Origin: Paenibacillus piri
GTDB lineage: Bacteria; Bacillota; Bacilli; Paenibacillales; NBRC-103111
Assembly (NCBI RefSeq): GCF_004354045.1
Contig: NZ_SMRT01000001.1
Coordinates: 930,001 to 994,000, forward strand
Direction of reading: 5' to 3'
Length of the DNA: 64,000 bases
The notes under the pieces are model-generated. The model saw nothing but the letters and a program-made list of their open reading frames with translations. It was not told where the DNA came from and searched no databases. This document shows, piece by piece, positions 1 to 8,580 of this stretch. The number at the start of each line of letters is the position of its first letter. The stretch's first letter is position 1. The position numbers and the translations under genes are program-made.

Positions 1-1
1 C

Positions 2-136
2 ACGGGACGCGAATATTTGCGGACATCGCCGCATGTAAGCACGATCCCCGGACTTGCGATCATGTTCATGGTGCTGGCCTTTAACATGCTGGGCGACGGG
101 CTGCGGGATGCGTTGGATCCGAAGATGAAGCTGTAA
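2..136 (+). CDS. C-terminal end of a dipeptide/oligopeptide ABC transporter permease (DppC/OppC type), partial
   Basis: The first 44 codons of the window are open and end at a TAA at 134-136. The tail reads [13 protein letters not shown], the characteristic last helix and cytoplasmic end of DppC/OppC membrane permeases, preceded by a hydrophobic stretch ([16 protein letters not shown]). The N-terminus lies outside the window. The two ATPase genes that normally follow such a permease start 60 bp downstream, so this is the end of the membrane part of the same importer. The family assignment is firm from the motif; the exact substrate cannot be read. Confidence 0.85.
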   Translation, partial: TGREYLRTSPHVSTIPGLAIMFMVLAFNMLGDGLRDALDPKMKL

Positions 137-196
137 ACGGGCTGTGCTGCGGATCGGAACATTCGTACGGAACGAATCTGTAAACAGGAGGCCAAC

Positions 197-1195
197 ATGA
201 ACAAAAAGCTTCTCGACATTAAACAGCTTAAAACGTATTTTTATTCCGATGAAGGAGTTGTTCCGGCAGTCGATGGCGTGGATATTGCCATATTCGAGGG
301 CGAGACGGTCGGCATTGTCGGCGAGTCCGGCTGCGGGAAAAGTGTAACCTCTTTAACCGCGATGCGGCTGACGCCGGGCAAAGTGGTCGGAGGATCGATC
401 GAGTTCGACGGCAAAGATTTATTGGCGATTTCGGAGGCGGAGATGCGGAGCATTCGCGGCAACGAAATGGCGATGATCTTTCAGGAGCCGATGACTTCCT
501 TGAATCCGGTATTTACGATCGGCCAGCAAATCGGTGAGGCCGTGCAAATCCATATGAATTACAGCAAGCAGCAGGCGAAGACGCATGCGGTAGAGATGCT
601 TAAGCTGGTCGGCATACCCAGACCGGAGCAGATCGTCGACGAATATCCGCATCAGTTGTCCGGCGGGATGAGGCAGCGCGTCATGATTGCGATGGCGATG
701 TCATGCCAGCCGAAGCTGCTCATTGCCGACGAGCCGACGACAGCGCTGGACGTTACGATACAGGCGCAAATTCTCGATCTGATGCGGAAGCTGAGAGCCG
801 AGCGAAACACTTCGATTATGATGATTACCCACGATCTGGGCGTCGTAGCCGAAATGTGCGACCGCGTCATCGTCATGTACAGCGGGAAAGTGGTGGAAGA
901 AGGCGACGTCGTTACGATATTCACCAATCCGCAGCATCCTTATACGCAGGGCTTGATGAAATCGATACCTACGCTGGATTCGAACGAAAAGAGATTGTAT
1001 TCGATTAAGGGCAACGTGCCGATTCCGGGCAGTTTGCGGGAAGGCTGTTCCTTCGCTCCAAGATGCGAATATGCGATGGACGTCTGCCGGCGGCAAGCGC
1101 CGCAGCTGGAAGAAGTCGAATCCGGACACAGCAGCCGCTGCTGGCTTCATTCATCCGATCAGGGGGAGACCCGAAATGAAAACACCGCTCATTGA
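197..1195 (+). CDS. dppD: Dipeptide/oligopeptide ABC transporter ATP-binding protein (DppD/OppD family)
   Basis: Cytoplasmic ATPase of a peptide importer, 332 residues, the normal family length. Walker A GESGCGKS is at residues 42-49, the Q-loop FQEP near 95-98, the signature LSGGMRQR near 154-161, and Walker B LLIADEP near 174-180, followed by the H-loop THDLG. The C-terminal extension carries the cysteine-rich oligopeptide-type motif ([14 protein letters not shown]) typical of OppD/DppD and absent from most other ABC ATPases. An AGGAGG lies at 186-191, five bases before the ATG. The next ATPase gene begins inside its last codons, as usual for the DppD-DppF pair. Di- or oligopeptides are the expected cargo, but nickel or other substrates are also known in this family. 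Confidence 0.92.
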   Translation: MNKKLLDIKQLKTYFYSDEGVVPAVDGVDIAIFEGETVGIVGESGCGKSVTSLTAMRLTPGKVVGGSIEFDGKDLLAISEAEMRSIRGNEMAMIFQEPMTSLNPVFTIGQQIGEAVQIHMNYSKQQAKTHAVEMLKLVGIPRPEQIVDEYPHQLSGGMRQRVMIAMAMSCQPKLLIADEPTTALDVTIQAQILDLMRKLRAERNTSIMMITHDLGVVAEMCDRVIVMYSGKVVEEGDVVTIFTNPQHPYTQGLMKSIPTLDSNEKRLYSIKGNVPIPGSLREGCSFAPRCEYAMDVCRRQAPQLEEVESGHSSRCWLHSSDQGETRNENTAH

Positions 1196-2141
1196 AGTAA
1201 CGAATTTGAAAAAATATTTTCCGATTAAAAAAGGGCTGTTCAGCCGGACCGTTAATCATGTAAAAGCGGTCGACGGCCTTGATTTTACCATTTATAAAGG
1301 AGAAACGTTAGGCTTGGTCGGTGAAAGCGGCTGCGGCAAATCGACAACCGGAAGAACGCTGCTGCAGCTGCTCCAGCCGACCGAGGGCGAGGTGCGGTAC
1401 GAGGGCACCAACCTCGTCGGCCTGAAGCCGGCCGAGCTGAGAAAGCTGCGCCGGGATTTGCAGATAGTGTTCCAGGATCCTTACGCGTCCCTCGACCCGC
1501 GGCTGACGGTTGGCGACATTATCGCCGAGCCGCTCAAAATTCACGGGATCGCCCAGGGCAAAGAAGCCGACCGCCAAGTCGAGGAGCTGCTGAACGTCGT
1601 CGGGCTGAGCGGCTACCATGCCAAGCGGTATGCGCATGAATTCAGCGGCGGACAGCGCCAGCGGATCGGGATCGCCCGCGCTCTGGCGTTGAAGCCGAAG
1701 CTGATCGTCGCCGACGAGCCGGTATCCGCGCTCGATGTCTCGATTCAGTCGCAGGTGATCAACCTGATGCAGGATTTGCAGGAGCAGTTTCAATTGACCT
1801 ATTTATTCATTGCCCACGACTTGAGCGTCGTGAAGCATATCAGCGACCGGATCGGTGTCATGTATTTGGGCCGGATTGTGGAGCTTTCCGATAAAAACGA
1901 GCTGTTTGCAAATCCGAAGCATCCTTACACCAAAGCTTTGCTGTCAGCCGTGCCGATTCCGAATCCGCTCGTGAAGAAAGAAAGGATCGTGCTGCAGGGC
2001 GATGTGCCGAGCCCGGCCAATCCGCCTTCCGGCTGTACGTTTCACCCGCGCTGCAGCGAATGCATGGCCGTATGCCGGACGGAAAAGCCGGCGTTAAAAG
2101 AAGTGGACGGCCAGTTCGTGGCATGTCATTTATACAACTAA
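1176..2141 (+). CDS. dppF: Dipeptide/oligopeptide ABC transporter ATP-binding protein (DppF/OppF family)
   Basis: Second ATPase of the importer, 321 residues from the chosen ATG. The frame is open further upstream (to 1071), but that stretch lies inside dppD. The ATG at 1176 is preceded by GGGGGAG at 1162-1168, and the protein then begins with the family-typical [15 protein letters not shown]. It overlaps dppD by 20 bp, implying translational coupling. Walker A GESGCGKS, signature FSGGQRQR and Walker B LIVADEP are intact. The C-terminus has the CTFHPRC cysteine motif of OppF/DppF. It would form a heterodimer with the upstream ATPase beneath the two permeases. Confidence 0.92.
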   Translation: MKTPLIEVTNLKKYFPIKKGLFSRTVNHVKAVDGLDFTIYKGETLGLVGESGCGKSTTGRTLLQLLQPTEGEVRYEGTNLVGLKPAELRKLRRDLQIVFQDPYASLDPRLTVGDIIAEPLKIHGIAQGKEADRQVEELLNVVGLSGYHAKRYAHEFSGGQRQRIGIARALALKPKLIVADEPVSALDVSIQSQVINLMQDLQEQFQLTYLFIAHDLSVVKHISDRIGVMYLGRIVELSDKNELFANPKHPYTKALLSAVPIPNPLVKKERIVLQGDVPSPANPPSGCTFHPRCSECMAVCRTEKPALKEVDGQFVACHLYN

Positions 2142-2168
2142 TGAGATTGTTTTTCGGAGGTAGTGGGA

Positions 2169-3353
2169 ATGAACAACACCAAACAGAGCATTTACGCTTC
2201 GGTTGACGGTCTGAGCGAAAAGATTATCGCAATTAACGACTTCATTCATGATCATCCGGAATTGGGAAATAATGAATTTCAAGCGGTGGAGCTGCTGACC
2301 CGTACATTGGCGGAGCATCATTTTCAGGTCGAGCGGGGAATCGTATCGCTGCCAACGGCGTTTAAAGCGACGTTTACGAACAAGGAAAGCGGTCCGATCA
2401 TCGGCCTGCTGTGCGAGTACGACGCGCTGGAAGGATTGGGCCATGGCTGCGGACATAATCTGCAGGCTTCGTCGATTGTCGGTGCCGCGATCGCGCTGTC
2501 GCAAAATTTGGGCGACCTGCCGGCAACCGTCGTCGTATACGGCACGCCCGCGGAGGAAACGACCAGCGGCAAGCTGCCGATGATCAAAGCGGGCGTTTTC
2601 GATGACCTGGACGTCGCATTAATGATGCATGGCGGCGACCGCACTACCGTAGACGGCAAATCGCTTGCGATGAATTTGATCGATTTTATTTTCGAAGGCA
2701 AAGCCGCACATGCCGCAGTCGCCCCCGAGAAAGGAATCAGCGCGCTGGACGGCGTATTAATGACCTTCAACGCGATCGAATATTTGCGCGAGCATGTCCG
2801 CCCCGACGTTAAAATTCACGGCGTTATAACGAATGGCGGCACCGTCGCCAATATCGTTCCCGACCATGCGGTAGCCCAGTTCTATGTACGGGCCGCCGAC
2901 CGCCCTTATTTGGACACGGTGCTGGAACGCGTATACAATGCGGCGCGCGGCGCGGCGCTCTCGACCGGCAGCAAATTAACGATTAAAGAGATCAAGCGCT
3001 GCGAAAATAAAGTCAACGTCGAAAAGCTGAATCAAGTATTATTGAAAAATGCGGCGGAAGCCGGCATTCAGGAAATATCGCCGCCGCGGACGAGCACAGG
3101 CTCGACGGATTTCGCGAATGTTACTTATATCATTCCCGGCGCCTGTCTGCGGGTTGCCTTCGTTCCTTTCGGAACGGCCAGCCATTCGACCGAATGGGTT
3201 GAGGCGGGTACGAGCGAAGCGGGTCACCGGGCCGTTATTTCGGCGGCCAAAGCGATTGCCGGCTCGGCTTACGAGCTTATCGCCGTCCCCGATTTATTGC
3301 AGGAAATTAAAGAAGAATTCCGTCAAGCCAAGCAATCGTACGTTATGAATTAA
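2169..3353 (+). CDS. M20-family metallopeptidase/amidohydrolase (AbgB-like)
   Basis: Predicted zinc-dependent cytoplasmic hydrolase of amide bonds, 394 residues. The ATG at 2169 is preferred over a GTG two codons earlier because GGAGG at 2156-2160 is spaced eight bases from it. The M20 metal-binding core is visible as LCEYDALEGLGHGCGHN (near residues 82-98) and the catalytic acid region PAEETTSGKLP, followed by an inserted dimerisation domain and a C-terminal return to the catalytic domain (STDFANVTY). The closest recognised type is the AbgB/amidohydrolase branch, which cleaves aminobenzoyl-glutamate or dipeptide-like compounds. It follows dppF by 27 bp and ends in a terminator, so it is probably the last gene of the peptide-uptake operon and processes the imported compound. 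Confidence 0.85.
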   Translation: MNNTKQSIYASVDGLSEKIIAINDFIHDHPELGNNEFQAVELLTRTLAEHHFQVERGIVSLPTAFKATFTNKESGPIIGLLCEYDALEGLGHGCGHNLQASSIVGAAIALSQNLGDLPATVVVYGTPAEETTSGKLPMIKAGVFDDLDVALMMHGGDRTTVDGKSLAMNLIDFIFEGKAAHAAVAPEKGISALDGVLMTFNAIEYLREHVRPDVKIHGVITNGGTVANIVPDHAVAQFYVRAADRPYLDTVLERVYNAARGAALSTGSKLTIKEIKRCENKVNVEKLNQVLLKNAAEAGIQEISPPRTSTGSTDFANVTYIIPGACLRVAFVPFGTASHSTEWVEAGTSEAGHRAVISAAKAIAGSAYELIAVPDLLQEIKEEFRQAKQSYVMN

Positions 3354-3389
3354 GCGCAAGCGGCCATTATCTGTAATAGACCGAACCGT

Positions 3390-3444
3390 AAAAAGACTGA
3401 AGAAATGGATCGCAACGGCAATTCGCATTCTTCAGTCTTTTTTT
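3390..3444. terminator. Bidirectional rho-independent terminator
   Basis: A 15-base inverted repeat (AAAAAGACTGAAGAA at 3390-3404 against its complement at 3428-3442) carries an A-run on one side and a T-run on the other. It sits between the convergent M20 peptidase and LysR genes and can serve both. Confidence 0.85.
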
Positions 3445-3459
3445 ATTGAAAGGAAGGGG

Positions 3460-4368
3460 CTATTCGAATTGAATGAAGTTCAACGATTTGATCAGATTGA
3501 CAAACTCGTTGACCAGATTCAGCTCCAATGAAGCTTCTTTATAGATCAGCCACGTTTTTCTGAGCAGCGGCAGTCCGTTCTGGAATTGCATCGGATATTT
3601 ATGAAACCGGTCGTCCGCAGCCAGACAAATTTGCGGAACGATGGAATAGCCGAGCCCGTATTTGACAAGCTGCTTGCACGTTTCGTAATTGTTGACGTTC
3701 ATTGTAATCATAGGGGGAACGCTGTACCAGTCCTTCCACCAGCCGTCGATGACTTCCATCAAAAACGTGTCCGGCTTATAGCCGAATTTGTTCGGTGGCA
3801 GCGTGCTGGGCCGGTAATTGATCCTGGGCAGCCGGGGCAGCTGCTTCATGTCGATTTCATCCCTGGAAATCACATAGAAAGGGTCTTCGCTGATTAAATA
3901 TTTTTGATCGATCCAGTTGAATTCGCCTCTCACGATCCCGACGTGAATGCTGCCGTTTTCCAGCGATTGAAATATTTCCTGATTCGTACTGGTGTTCAAA
4001 TAAATTTGCACCTTGGGAAACCGCCCTTGAAATTGTTGAAGCACCGGCGCAAGCTTATACTGCGTGAAATGGCCCGATACGCCCAGACGCAACGTTCCTT
4101 GAATTTCGCTTTTCAAATTGATAATTAGCTCCTTGAAGCGCTGCTCCTCCTGCAGCGATTTCCGCGCATAGTCGACGAGGTGCTTGCCTTCGGACGTAAA
4201 TTTAATGTTTTTTCCCGACTTTTGAATGATTTGCAGCTGAAATTGCTTCTCAAGCTGCCGGATTCTATACGTTAGGGCGGGCTGGGTAATATATAGGCGT
4301 TCCGCCGCCTTGGACAAATTTTGCTCCTCATATATAATGAGTAATACTTTACAGTCTTTCTCGTCCAT
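3460..4368 (-). CDS. LysR-family transcriptional regulator
   Basis: 302-residue LysR-type regulator. The N-terminal winged helix-turn-helix is clear (residues about 5-62, with the family signature NLSKAAERLYITQPALTYRIRQLE), followed by a periplasmic-binding-like effector domain (about 88-295). The gene converges on the dipeptide transporter operon and is followed downstream by a second LysR gene on the same strand, separated by 141 bp. The target is not evident: neither neighbour is divergent from it, so the usual guilt by divergence does not apply. The peptide/M20 operon is a candidate. Confidence 0.88.
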   Translation of the reverse strand: MDEKDCKVLLIIYEEQNLSKAAERLYITQPALTYRIRQLEKQFQLQIIQKSGKNIKFTSEGKHLVDYARKSLQEEQRFKELIINLKSEIQGTLRLGVSGHFTQYKLAPVLQQFQGRFPKVQIYLNTSTNQEIFQSLENGSIHVGIVRGEFNWIDQKYLISEDPFYVISRDEIDMKQLPRLPRINYRPSTLPPNKFGYKPDTFLMEVIDGWWKDWYSVPPMITMNVNNYETCKQLVKYGLGYSIVPQICLAADDRFHKYPMQFQNGLPLLRKTWLIYKEASLELNLVNEFVNLIKSLNFIQFE

Positions 4369-4509
4369 GCCGCAACCCCTTTATTGATTCGTCGTCTGCC
4401 TGCGTTCAGGCTTTCGTGATCGCCTGAACGTTTAGCTACATTATATCGTTGTTTTTGAAGTGCTTTCAAACTTTTGACTTCCTCCCAACTTTCGGTAACC
4501 GCCTCCGCT

Positions 4510-5433
4510 TCAACGATCGTTGCTGCCGTTGCCGTTGCCGAGTGCAGCTCCGACGCCGAAGCTTTCCTTCGTAAAAGCGATCCATTCCCGTGCGGCTAAC
4601 GAAAGGTAGCTTTCGCGTTTCCAGACCATGACAAGCAGCCAAGGTATGACGGGCTCGACGAGCGGGACCGCGCATACCTTGCTTGCCGGCAGCGAGCGGC
4701 AAACAGTATCGGGCAGCATCGCGATGCCGAGCCCGGCGCCTACCATGTGGCCGATAAAGTCCCATTGGGAGCTTTCAAAAACGATGTGCGGATCGAAACC
4801 GACCTTGCGGCATTCGTTAATGATCCGGCTGTGCAGCGCGAAGTCGCTGTTGAACAATATAAACCGTTCCTCTGCCAGCTCTGCAAGCGCGATGCGGGGC
4901 TTGTCGGCGTACGGATGGCCGAGCGGCAAAATCACCTTCAGCCGGTCCTTGGCGAGCGGGAACGATTCGAACATTTCCGCATCGACCGGACCCAGCACAA
5001 CTCCAACGTCAATAGCGCCCTCGGCGACCTGGTCCCCGATTTTTTTTGCCCCGTCCTCCAGCAAGGTAATGGCGATGCCCCGATAGCGGTCCTGAAACCG
5101 CTTGAGCACTTCCGGAAAATAGCTTGCCCCCGCCATCGGCGGCAAACCGATGCGAATATGGCCCTTGTTTAAATAGGTCAGGTCATGAAGCTCCGCCTGC
5201 AGCTGCTCGAACAGCTGCAAAATCGGCGCGGCGTAGCTGAATATCGCTTGTCCGGCATCCGTTAATTGAAGCTGCCTGCCGTCGCGGACAAATACTTCGA
5301 TGTTGAGCTCGTTTTCCAGGCTTTTAATCATTTTGCTGATCGTCGGCTGCGTTACATGCAGCGCTTCGGACGCTTTGGTAAAGCTGCCGAGACGCACAAT
5401 TTCGGCGATGCACTGCAGATGGCGAATTTCCAA
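4510..5433 (-). CDS. cidR: LysR-family regulator, CidR-like (controls cidAB)
   Basis: LysR-type regulator, 307 residues from a TTG start at 5433. That start is chosen because GGGAGGG (5443-5449 on the opposite strand) is nine bases before it, and the protein then begins LEIRHLQCIAEI, the usual LysR beginning; an ATG six codons upstream would put this ribosome site inside the gene. The helix-turn-helix contains ASEALHVTQPTISKMIKSLE. It is transcribed divergently from cidA and cidB, the same layout as Bacillus ywbI-ywbH-ywbG and staphylococcal cidR-cidABC, where CidR responds to acetate and overflow metabolism. The role is inferred from this context and the effector-domain length. Confidence 0.85.
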   Translation of the reverse strand: MEIRHLQCIAEIVRLGSFTKASEALHVTQPTISKMIKSLENELNIEVFVRDGRQLQLTDAGQAIFSYAAPILQLFEQLQAELHDLTYLNKGHIRIGLPPMAGASYFPEVLKRFQDRYRGIAITLLEDGAKKIGDQVAEGAIDVGVVLGPVDAEMFESFPLAKDRLKVILPLGHPYADKPRIALAELAEERFILFNSDFALHSRIINECRKVGFDPHIVFESSQWDFIGHMVGAGLGIAMLPDTVCRSLPASKVCAVPLVEPVIPWLLVMVWKRESYLSLAAREWIAFTKESFGVGAALGNGNGSNDR

Positions 5434-5472
5434 GACGATTGTCCCTCCCATGCATAAATGGAATGCTAATCA

Positions 5473-5485
5473 TGATATATATTCA
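5473..5485. promoter_or_regulatory. Putative LysR-type operator between cidR and cidA
   Basis: TGATATATATTCA has the T-N11-A form with partial dyad symmetry expected of a LysR box. It lies in the 107-bp divergent intergenic region, 55 bp before the cidA start. The assignment rests on pattern and position only. Confidence 0.45.
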
Positions 5486-5540
5486 TTTTACTCATGATCC
5501 CTCATTCTGTATACTGGACACCGAAGGGAGCGGAAAGATC

Positions 5541-5912
5541 ATGAAGACGCTGCTGAAAACAGTCTTTCAAATTATACTGCTGATTGTGATTTCGCAGCTT
5601 ACCGACGCTTTCGTGAGATGGATGCAGCTGCCTGTACCCGGCAGCATTGTGGGCATCGTCGTCCTTTTTGCGCTGCTCAAATTGAACATTTTGCGTCTGG
5701 AGTGGATCGAGCTGGGCTCCAAATGGCTGCTGGCGGAAATGCTGCTGTTTTTTATCCCCGCTACCGTCGGGATTGTCAATTATAAAAGCCTGGTCGTCCA
5801 CAGCGGGCTGCCGATTGCGGTTACGATCATATGCAGCACGGCGGCCGTTATGCTCTGCTCAGGGCTGATCGGCCAACGGCTGTCGGCCCGCAAAGAGGGT
5901 GAAACCGGATGA
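5541..5912 (+). CDS. cidA: CidA/LrgA family holin-like membrane protein
   Basis: Small integral membrane protein, 123 residues. The ATG at 5541 follows AAGGGAG (5524-5530) and gives the family-length protein; upstream in-frame codons overlap the promoter region and are not needed. Four hydrophobic helices can be drawn, with the conserved LPVPGSIVGIVVLFALL segment of the CidA/LrgA family between helices one and two. Family members are holin-like proteins that influence murein hydrolase export, programmed lysis and pyruvate/acetate flux. The stop codon overlaps the start of cidB by four bases (ATGA), showing translational coupling. Confidence 0.9.
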   Translation: MKTLLKTVFQIILLIVISQLTDAFVRWMQLPVPGSIVGIVVLFALLKLNILRLEWIELGSKWLLAEMLLFFIPATVGIVNYKSLVVHSGLPIAVTIICSTAAVMLCSGLIGQRLSARKEGETG

Positions 5913-6595
5913 TGACCGCGCTGTTCTGGCTAATTTGCACGGTTGTCGTATATGCGGCGGCTAAATGGATATACCGCAAATGCGCCAAGCTGTATTTAAC
6001 GCCGCTGCTGATCACGCCCGCTGTTGTCATTGCGATTATTGAGTGCAGCGGCGTTTCGTTCGAAGCGTACAACGAAGGGGCGGGCTGGCTGACCCGGATG
6101 GTGGAGCCGGCCACGATTGCCATGGGAGTCACGCTGTATAAGCATTTCGATATATTGAAAAAGAACGCATACGCGATTATCGCCAGCGTCAGCTGCGGCG
6201 CTCTGGCCGCGATCGTCACCTCGGCGGGGCTTGCCCGGCTGTTCGGCTTGAACGCCGAAATTATGGACAGCCTGGCCCCGCGCTCGGCGACGACGCCGAT
6301 TGCGGTTACGATATCCCGGCTGATCGGAGGCGTTCCGACGATTACGGCGGTCGCTACGATGATTACAGGTCTGTGCGGGATGATACTCGGACCGCTCGTC
6401 GTTCGCTGGCTTCGCATTCGCAGTCCGATTGCGCGCGGCGCGCTGTTCGGGACGAGCGCCCATTCCGCGGGCATCAGCAAAGCACTCGAATACGACTCTG
6501 TTACCGGCTCCGCCGCCGGCATTGCGATGATGTTCACCGCATTCGTCACTTTATGCGCGGCCCCTTGGCTGATGGCGTGGTTTCAACAGCTTTAA
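5909..6595 (+). CDS. cidB: CidB/LrgB family membrane protein
   Basis: 228-residue polytopic membrane protein of the CidB/LrgB family, partner of CidA. Conserved stretches are LTPLLITPAVVIAIIE near residue 31, the long region with LAPRSATTPIAVTIS near 120-135, and GTSAHSAGISKALE near 186. It begins within the cidA stop codon. In homologous systems the pair modulates autolysis; the Bacillus ywbHG pair has been linked to pyruvate handling. Nothing unusual is seen in length or motifs. Confidence 0.9.
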   Translation: MMTALFWLICTVVVYAAAKWIYRKCAKLYLTPLLITPAVVIAIIECSGVSFEAYNEGAGWLTRMVEPATIAMGVTLYKHFDILKKNAYAIIASVSCGALAAIVTSAGLARLFGLNAEIMDSLAPRSATTPIAVTISRLIGGVPTITAVATMITGLCGMILGPLVVRWLRIRSPIARGALFGTSAHSAGISKALEYDSVTGSAAGIAMMFTAFVTLCAAPWLMAWFQQL

Positions 6596-6662
6596 GCGCA
6601 TCAGCTTATTATTGTGCAAATATGGGTTAGCATTCTGTATGTGCTCTTACCGTCCGAGTGAC

Positions 6663-6685
6663 TATAATTTGGTTCAAGACCAAAT
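6663..6685 (+). promoter_or_regulatory. Putative -10 box overlapped by a perfect inverted repeat upstream of the PhyH-HEAT gene
   Basis: TATAAT at 6663-6668 runs into a perfect seven-base inverted repeat, ATTTGGT-TCAAG-ACCAAAT (6667-6685), directly before the ribosome site (AGGAGGT) of the gene at 6700. The placement over the start of transcription is that of a repressor operator. No good -35 hexamer is visible, so the promoter call is tentative. Confidence 0.4.
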
Positions 6686-6699
6686 AGGAGGTAGAGACG

Positions 6700-8115
6700 A
6701 TGGGCCGCAATGTTCCCGTACTATTGACCGATGAGCAAATGAGGACGTTTATTGCCGAAGGATTTTTAATTCTGAAAACGGATTTTCCGGAGGAGTTTCA
6801 TCAACGGCTGACCGAGCAGTTGAACCAGGTTTACGAACAGGAAGGCAATCCGGGCAACAATCTGCTGCCGCGCTTGCGCGATTTGCAAAAGGTGTTCGAT
6901 CATCCGATCGTAACCGGAGCGCTGACCAGCGTCTTAGGCCCTAATTATATGATGCACACGCACCGGCACGGCCATTTCAACGCTTCGCCCAAAGCCGGCG
7001 GCTGGCATAAAGACAGCTATTGGGGCTATAAAAAAATGCGCAATCATCATCCGTGGTGGGCGATGGTCATGTATTTCCCGCAGGATACGCCGGTTGAGCT
7101 TGGACCGACAGGCGTCATGCCCGGCACGCAAAATTACGAAAGCCGCACCTTCATATCTGACGAGACGGAAGGAGAGGCGGTCGCGAGCGGCAAAGCCGGT
7201 ACGTTCGCCTTGATTCATTACGATATTTGGCACCGGTCCACGCCGAATGTGCTGGGCCAGCCTCGCTATATGCTGAAATTTGAGTTTATGCGCACCGAGT
7301 CGCCGACTGCTCCGAGCTGGGATTGCGTGGAGCGGGACTGGAAGCAGCCGGCGTCGTTCAGCACGAACATCGTCCGACATGAAGCGATGTGGAAGGACAC
7401 CTGGAACTGGCTGTCGGGCCGGACGGGCAGCTTGGCCGGCACCGTGAACGCCGATGCCTCCCAGGTGCAGGAAGCGGCGGCTCAGCTCGCAGATCAATTC
7501 GAGCCGAACGCGATCAATGCGGCCTACTCGCTTGCAGGCATGGGCGAAGCAGGCGTGCAGGCGCTGCTGCAGGGGCTGCGCCACGACAATGTGAAGGTAT
7601 CGCGCACGGCCGCTTACGGACTGGCGGCAGCAGGCACCGGAGCGGTAGCGGGACTGGAAGCCGCGCTCGCCGACGAGCGGACCGAGACGGTAGTCCATGC
7701 GGCCTTTGCCCTTGGCGAGCTGGGGGCTTATGCCGCTTCCGCGCTACCGAAGCTGCTCGGGCTGCTTCAGCCGTCGACGGATGCGGTCATCCGGCAGACG
7801 GTTGCCGAGGTGCTGGCGATGATCGGGCAGCCGGCCGATCAAGCGGTAGAAGGTCTTATCCGCTGCCTGAAGGACGACGATGTGCAGGTCCGTTTCATGG
7901 CGGGACTGGCGCTTTGCCGGATGGGAGCCGCTGCGGATGCGGCTGTGCCGGCGCTTGAGGAAGCGCTGGAGGACGACAATCGCTATGTGCGCGGGCATGC
8001 CGCAGAAGCGCTTCACTATATTGGCACCGACGCGGCCAAAACCGTGCTGATCGACTTCCTGCTGAAGTCTCGCTGGTGCCCGTCGACCACGTCGCAAAGC
8101 ACGTTCTATCCTTAA
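6700..8115 (+). CDS. Phytanoyl-CoA dioxygenase (PhyH)-like Fe(II)/2-oxoglutarate oxygenase with C-terminal HEAT repeats
   Basis: 471 residues in two parts. Residues about 8-215 are a PhyH-type oxygenase in which the iron ligands can be placed: H103-K-D105 in GGWHKDSYWG and the distal H178 in HYDIWHRS. R189 lies eleven residues later, the position of the 2-oxoglutarate-binding arginine in human PhyH. The catalytic core therefore looks intact. Residues about 250-460 are alanine/leucine-rich alpha-helical HEAT repeats (for example AAYGLAAAGTGAVAGLEAAL and HAAFALGELGAYAASALPKL), roughly six units of 30-35 residues. No signal peptide is present. The gene is monocistronic, bounded by an operator-like palindrome and a terminator. 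The substrate is unknown; the repeats suggest a protein partner or scaffold, which is inference. Confidence 0.85.
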   Translation: MGRNVPVLLTDEQMRTFIAEGFLILKTDFPEEFHQRLTEQLNQVYEQEGNPGNNLLPRLRDLQKVFDHPIVTGALTSVLGPNYMMHTHRHGHFNASPKAGGWHKDSYWGYKKMRNHHPWWAMVMYFPQDTPVELGPTGVMPGTQNYESRTFISDETEGEAVASGKAGTFALIHYDIWHRSTPNVLGQPRYMLKFEFMRTESPTAPSWDCVERDWKQPASFSTNIVRHEAMWKDTWNWLSGRTGSLAGTVNADASQVQEAAAQLADQFEPNAINAAYSLAGMGEAGVQALLQGLRHDNVKVSRTAAYGLAAAGTGAVAGLEAALADERTETVVHAAFALGELGAYAASALPKLLGLLQPSTDAVIRQTVAEVLAMIGQPADQAVEGLIRCLKDDDVQVRFMAGLALCRMGAAADAAVPALEEALEDDNRYVRGHAAEALHYIGTDAAKTVLIDFLLKSRWCPSTTSQSTFYP

Positions 8116-8129
8116 GGCTTATGGCAAGG

Positions 8130-8174
8130 GGGCTGTCCCAAAGTAGATCATTCTACTTGAGGGCAGCTCTTTTT
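8130..8174 (+). terminator. Rho-independent terminator of the PhyH-HEAT gene
   Basis: Inverted repeat 8130-8146 / 8153-8169 (GGGCTGTCCCAAAGTAG against a near-perfect complement) followed by TTTTT. The left arm resembles the end of the MITE-like repeat described at 47014, so the hairpin may have been recruited from such an element. Confidence 0.7.
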
Positions 8175-8337
8175 GCATCCCGCGGCCAATACTCGATGCG
8201 ATGCTGGCGGGGCTGGTCCTAAACTGCATTGTAAAAATGGTTCCGGCGGTCAAGCAGGCACCGGTTACAGGCTTGCTCGCCGTGGCCGGTTTTTTTGATC
8301 ATGCCGAAAATTTCGCATCAAATTCCTGCTAAGCAAG
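8175..8337. other. Intergenic stretch without a recognisable gene
   Basis: A 43-codon open frame at 8201-8332 encodes a moderately hydrophobic peptide (begins MLAGLVLNCIVKMVPAV). It has no ribosome site, extends upstream without a start and cannot be assigned; it may be a remnant of a membrane protein gene. Nothing else is seen before the repeat at 8338. Confidence 0.3.
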
Positions 8338-8452
8338 TGAACTCGTTCAGCTTTGCTGAACATCGGGGAATCAGATGGGGACTCTACCCCACCTGATTCA
8401 AGGCCCACCTTAGAGGTGGGGGTCTTAACCCGATTAAGTCGTAATCGGATAA
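8338..8452 (+). repeat. Four-hairpin intergenic repeat, copy A
   Basis: First of four copies (others at 24713, 37829 and, inverted, 63295). It contains four successive inverted repeats: GTTCAGC-TTT-GCTGAAC; GAATCAG.TGGGG against CCCCA.CTGATTC; CCCACCT-TAG-AGGTGGG; and CCGATTA-AGTCG-TAATCGG. Stems one, three and four are perfect in this copy. There is no open reading frame. The layout resembles non-autonomous elements derived from IS200/IS605 ends, but no tnpA or tnpB is present in the window. Confidence 0.85.
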
Positions 8453-8580
8453 GCGGTTAGTCGATAAAAGGTAATAATAGCTCGTGTAAAACTATGGAAA
8501 ATAGTTCGTTCATTCCGTATAATAATCAGTATGTAAGATATAAACCAGTAATACAGATTATTGAGCTGGAGGTAACATTA

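Noticed and set aside
4510..5451. ATG at 5451 as the start of the cidR-like gene
   Set aside because: The strong GGGAGGG lies inside the first codons of that reading and is correctly spaced for the TTG at 5433.
8201..8332. 43-codon hydrophobic open frame before repeat copy A
   Set aside because: No ribosome site and no family; recorded only as a note in the intergenic entry.
8338..8452. CRISPR repeat or phage attachment site as identity of the four-copy element
   Set aside because: Copies are many kilobases apart, not regularly spaced, lack spacers, and are not next to integrase or tRNA genes.
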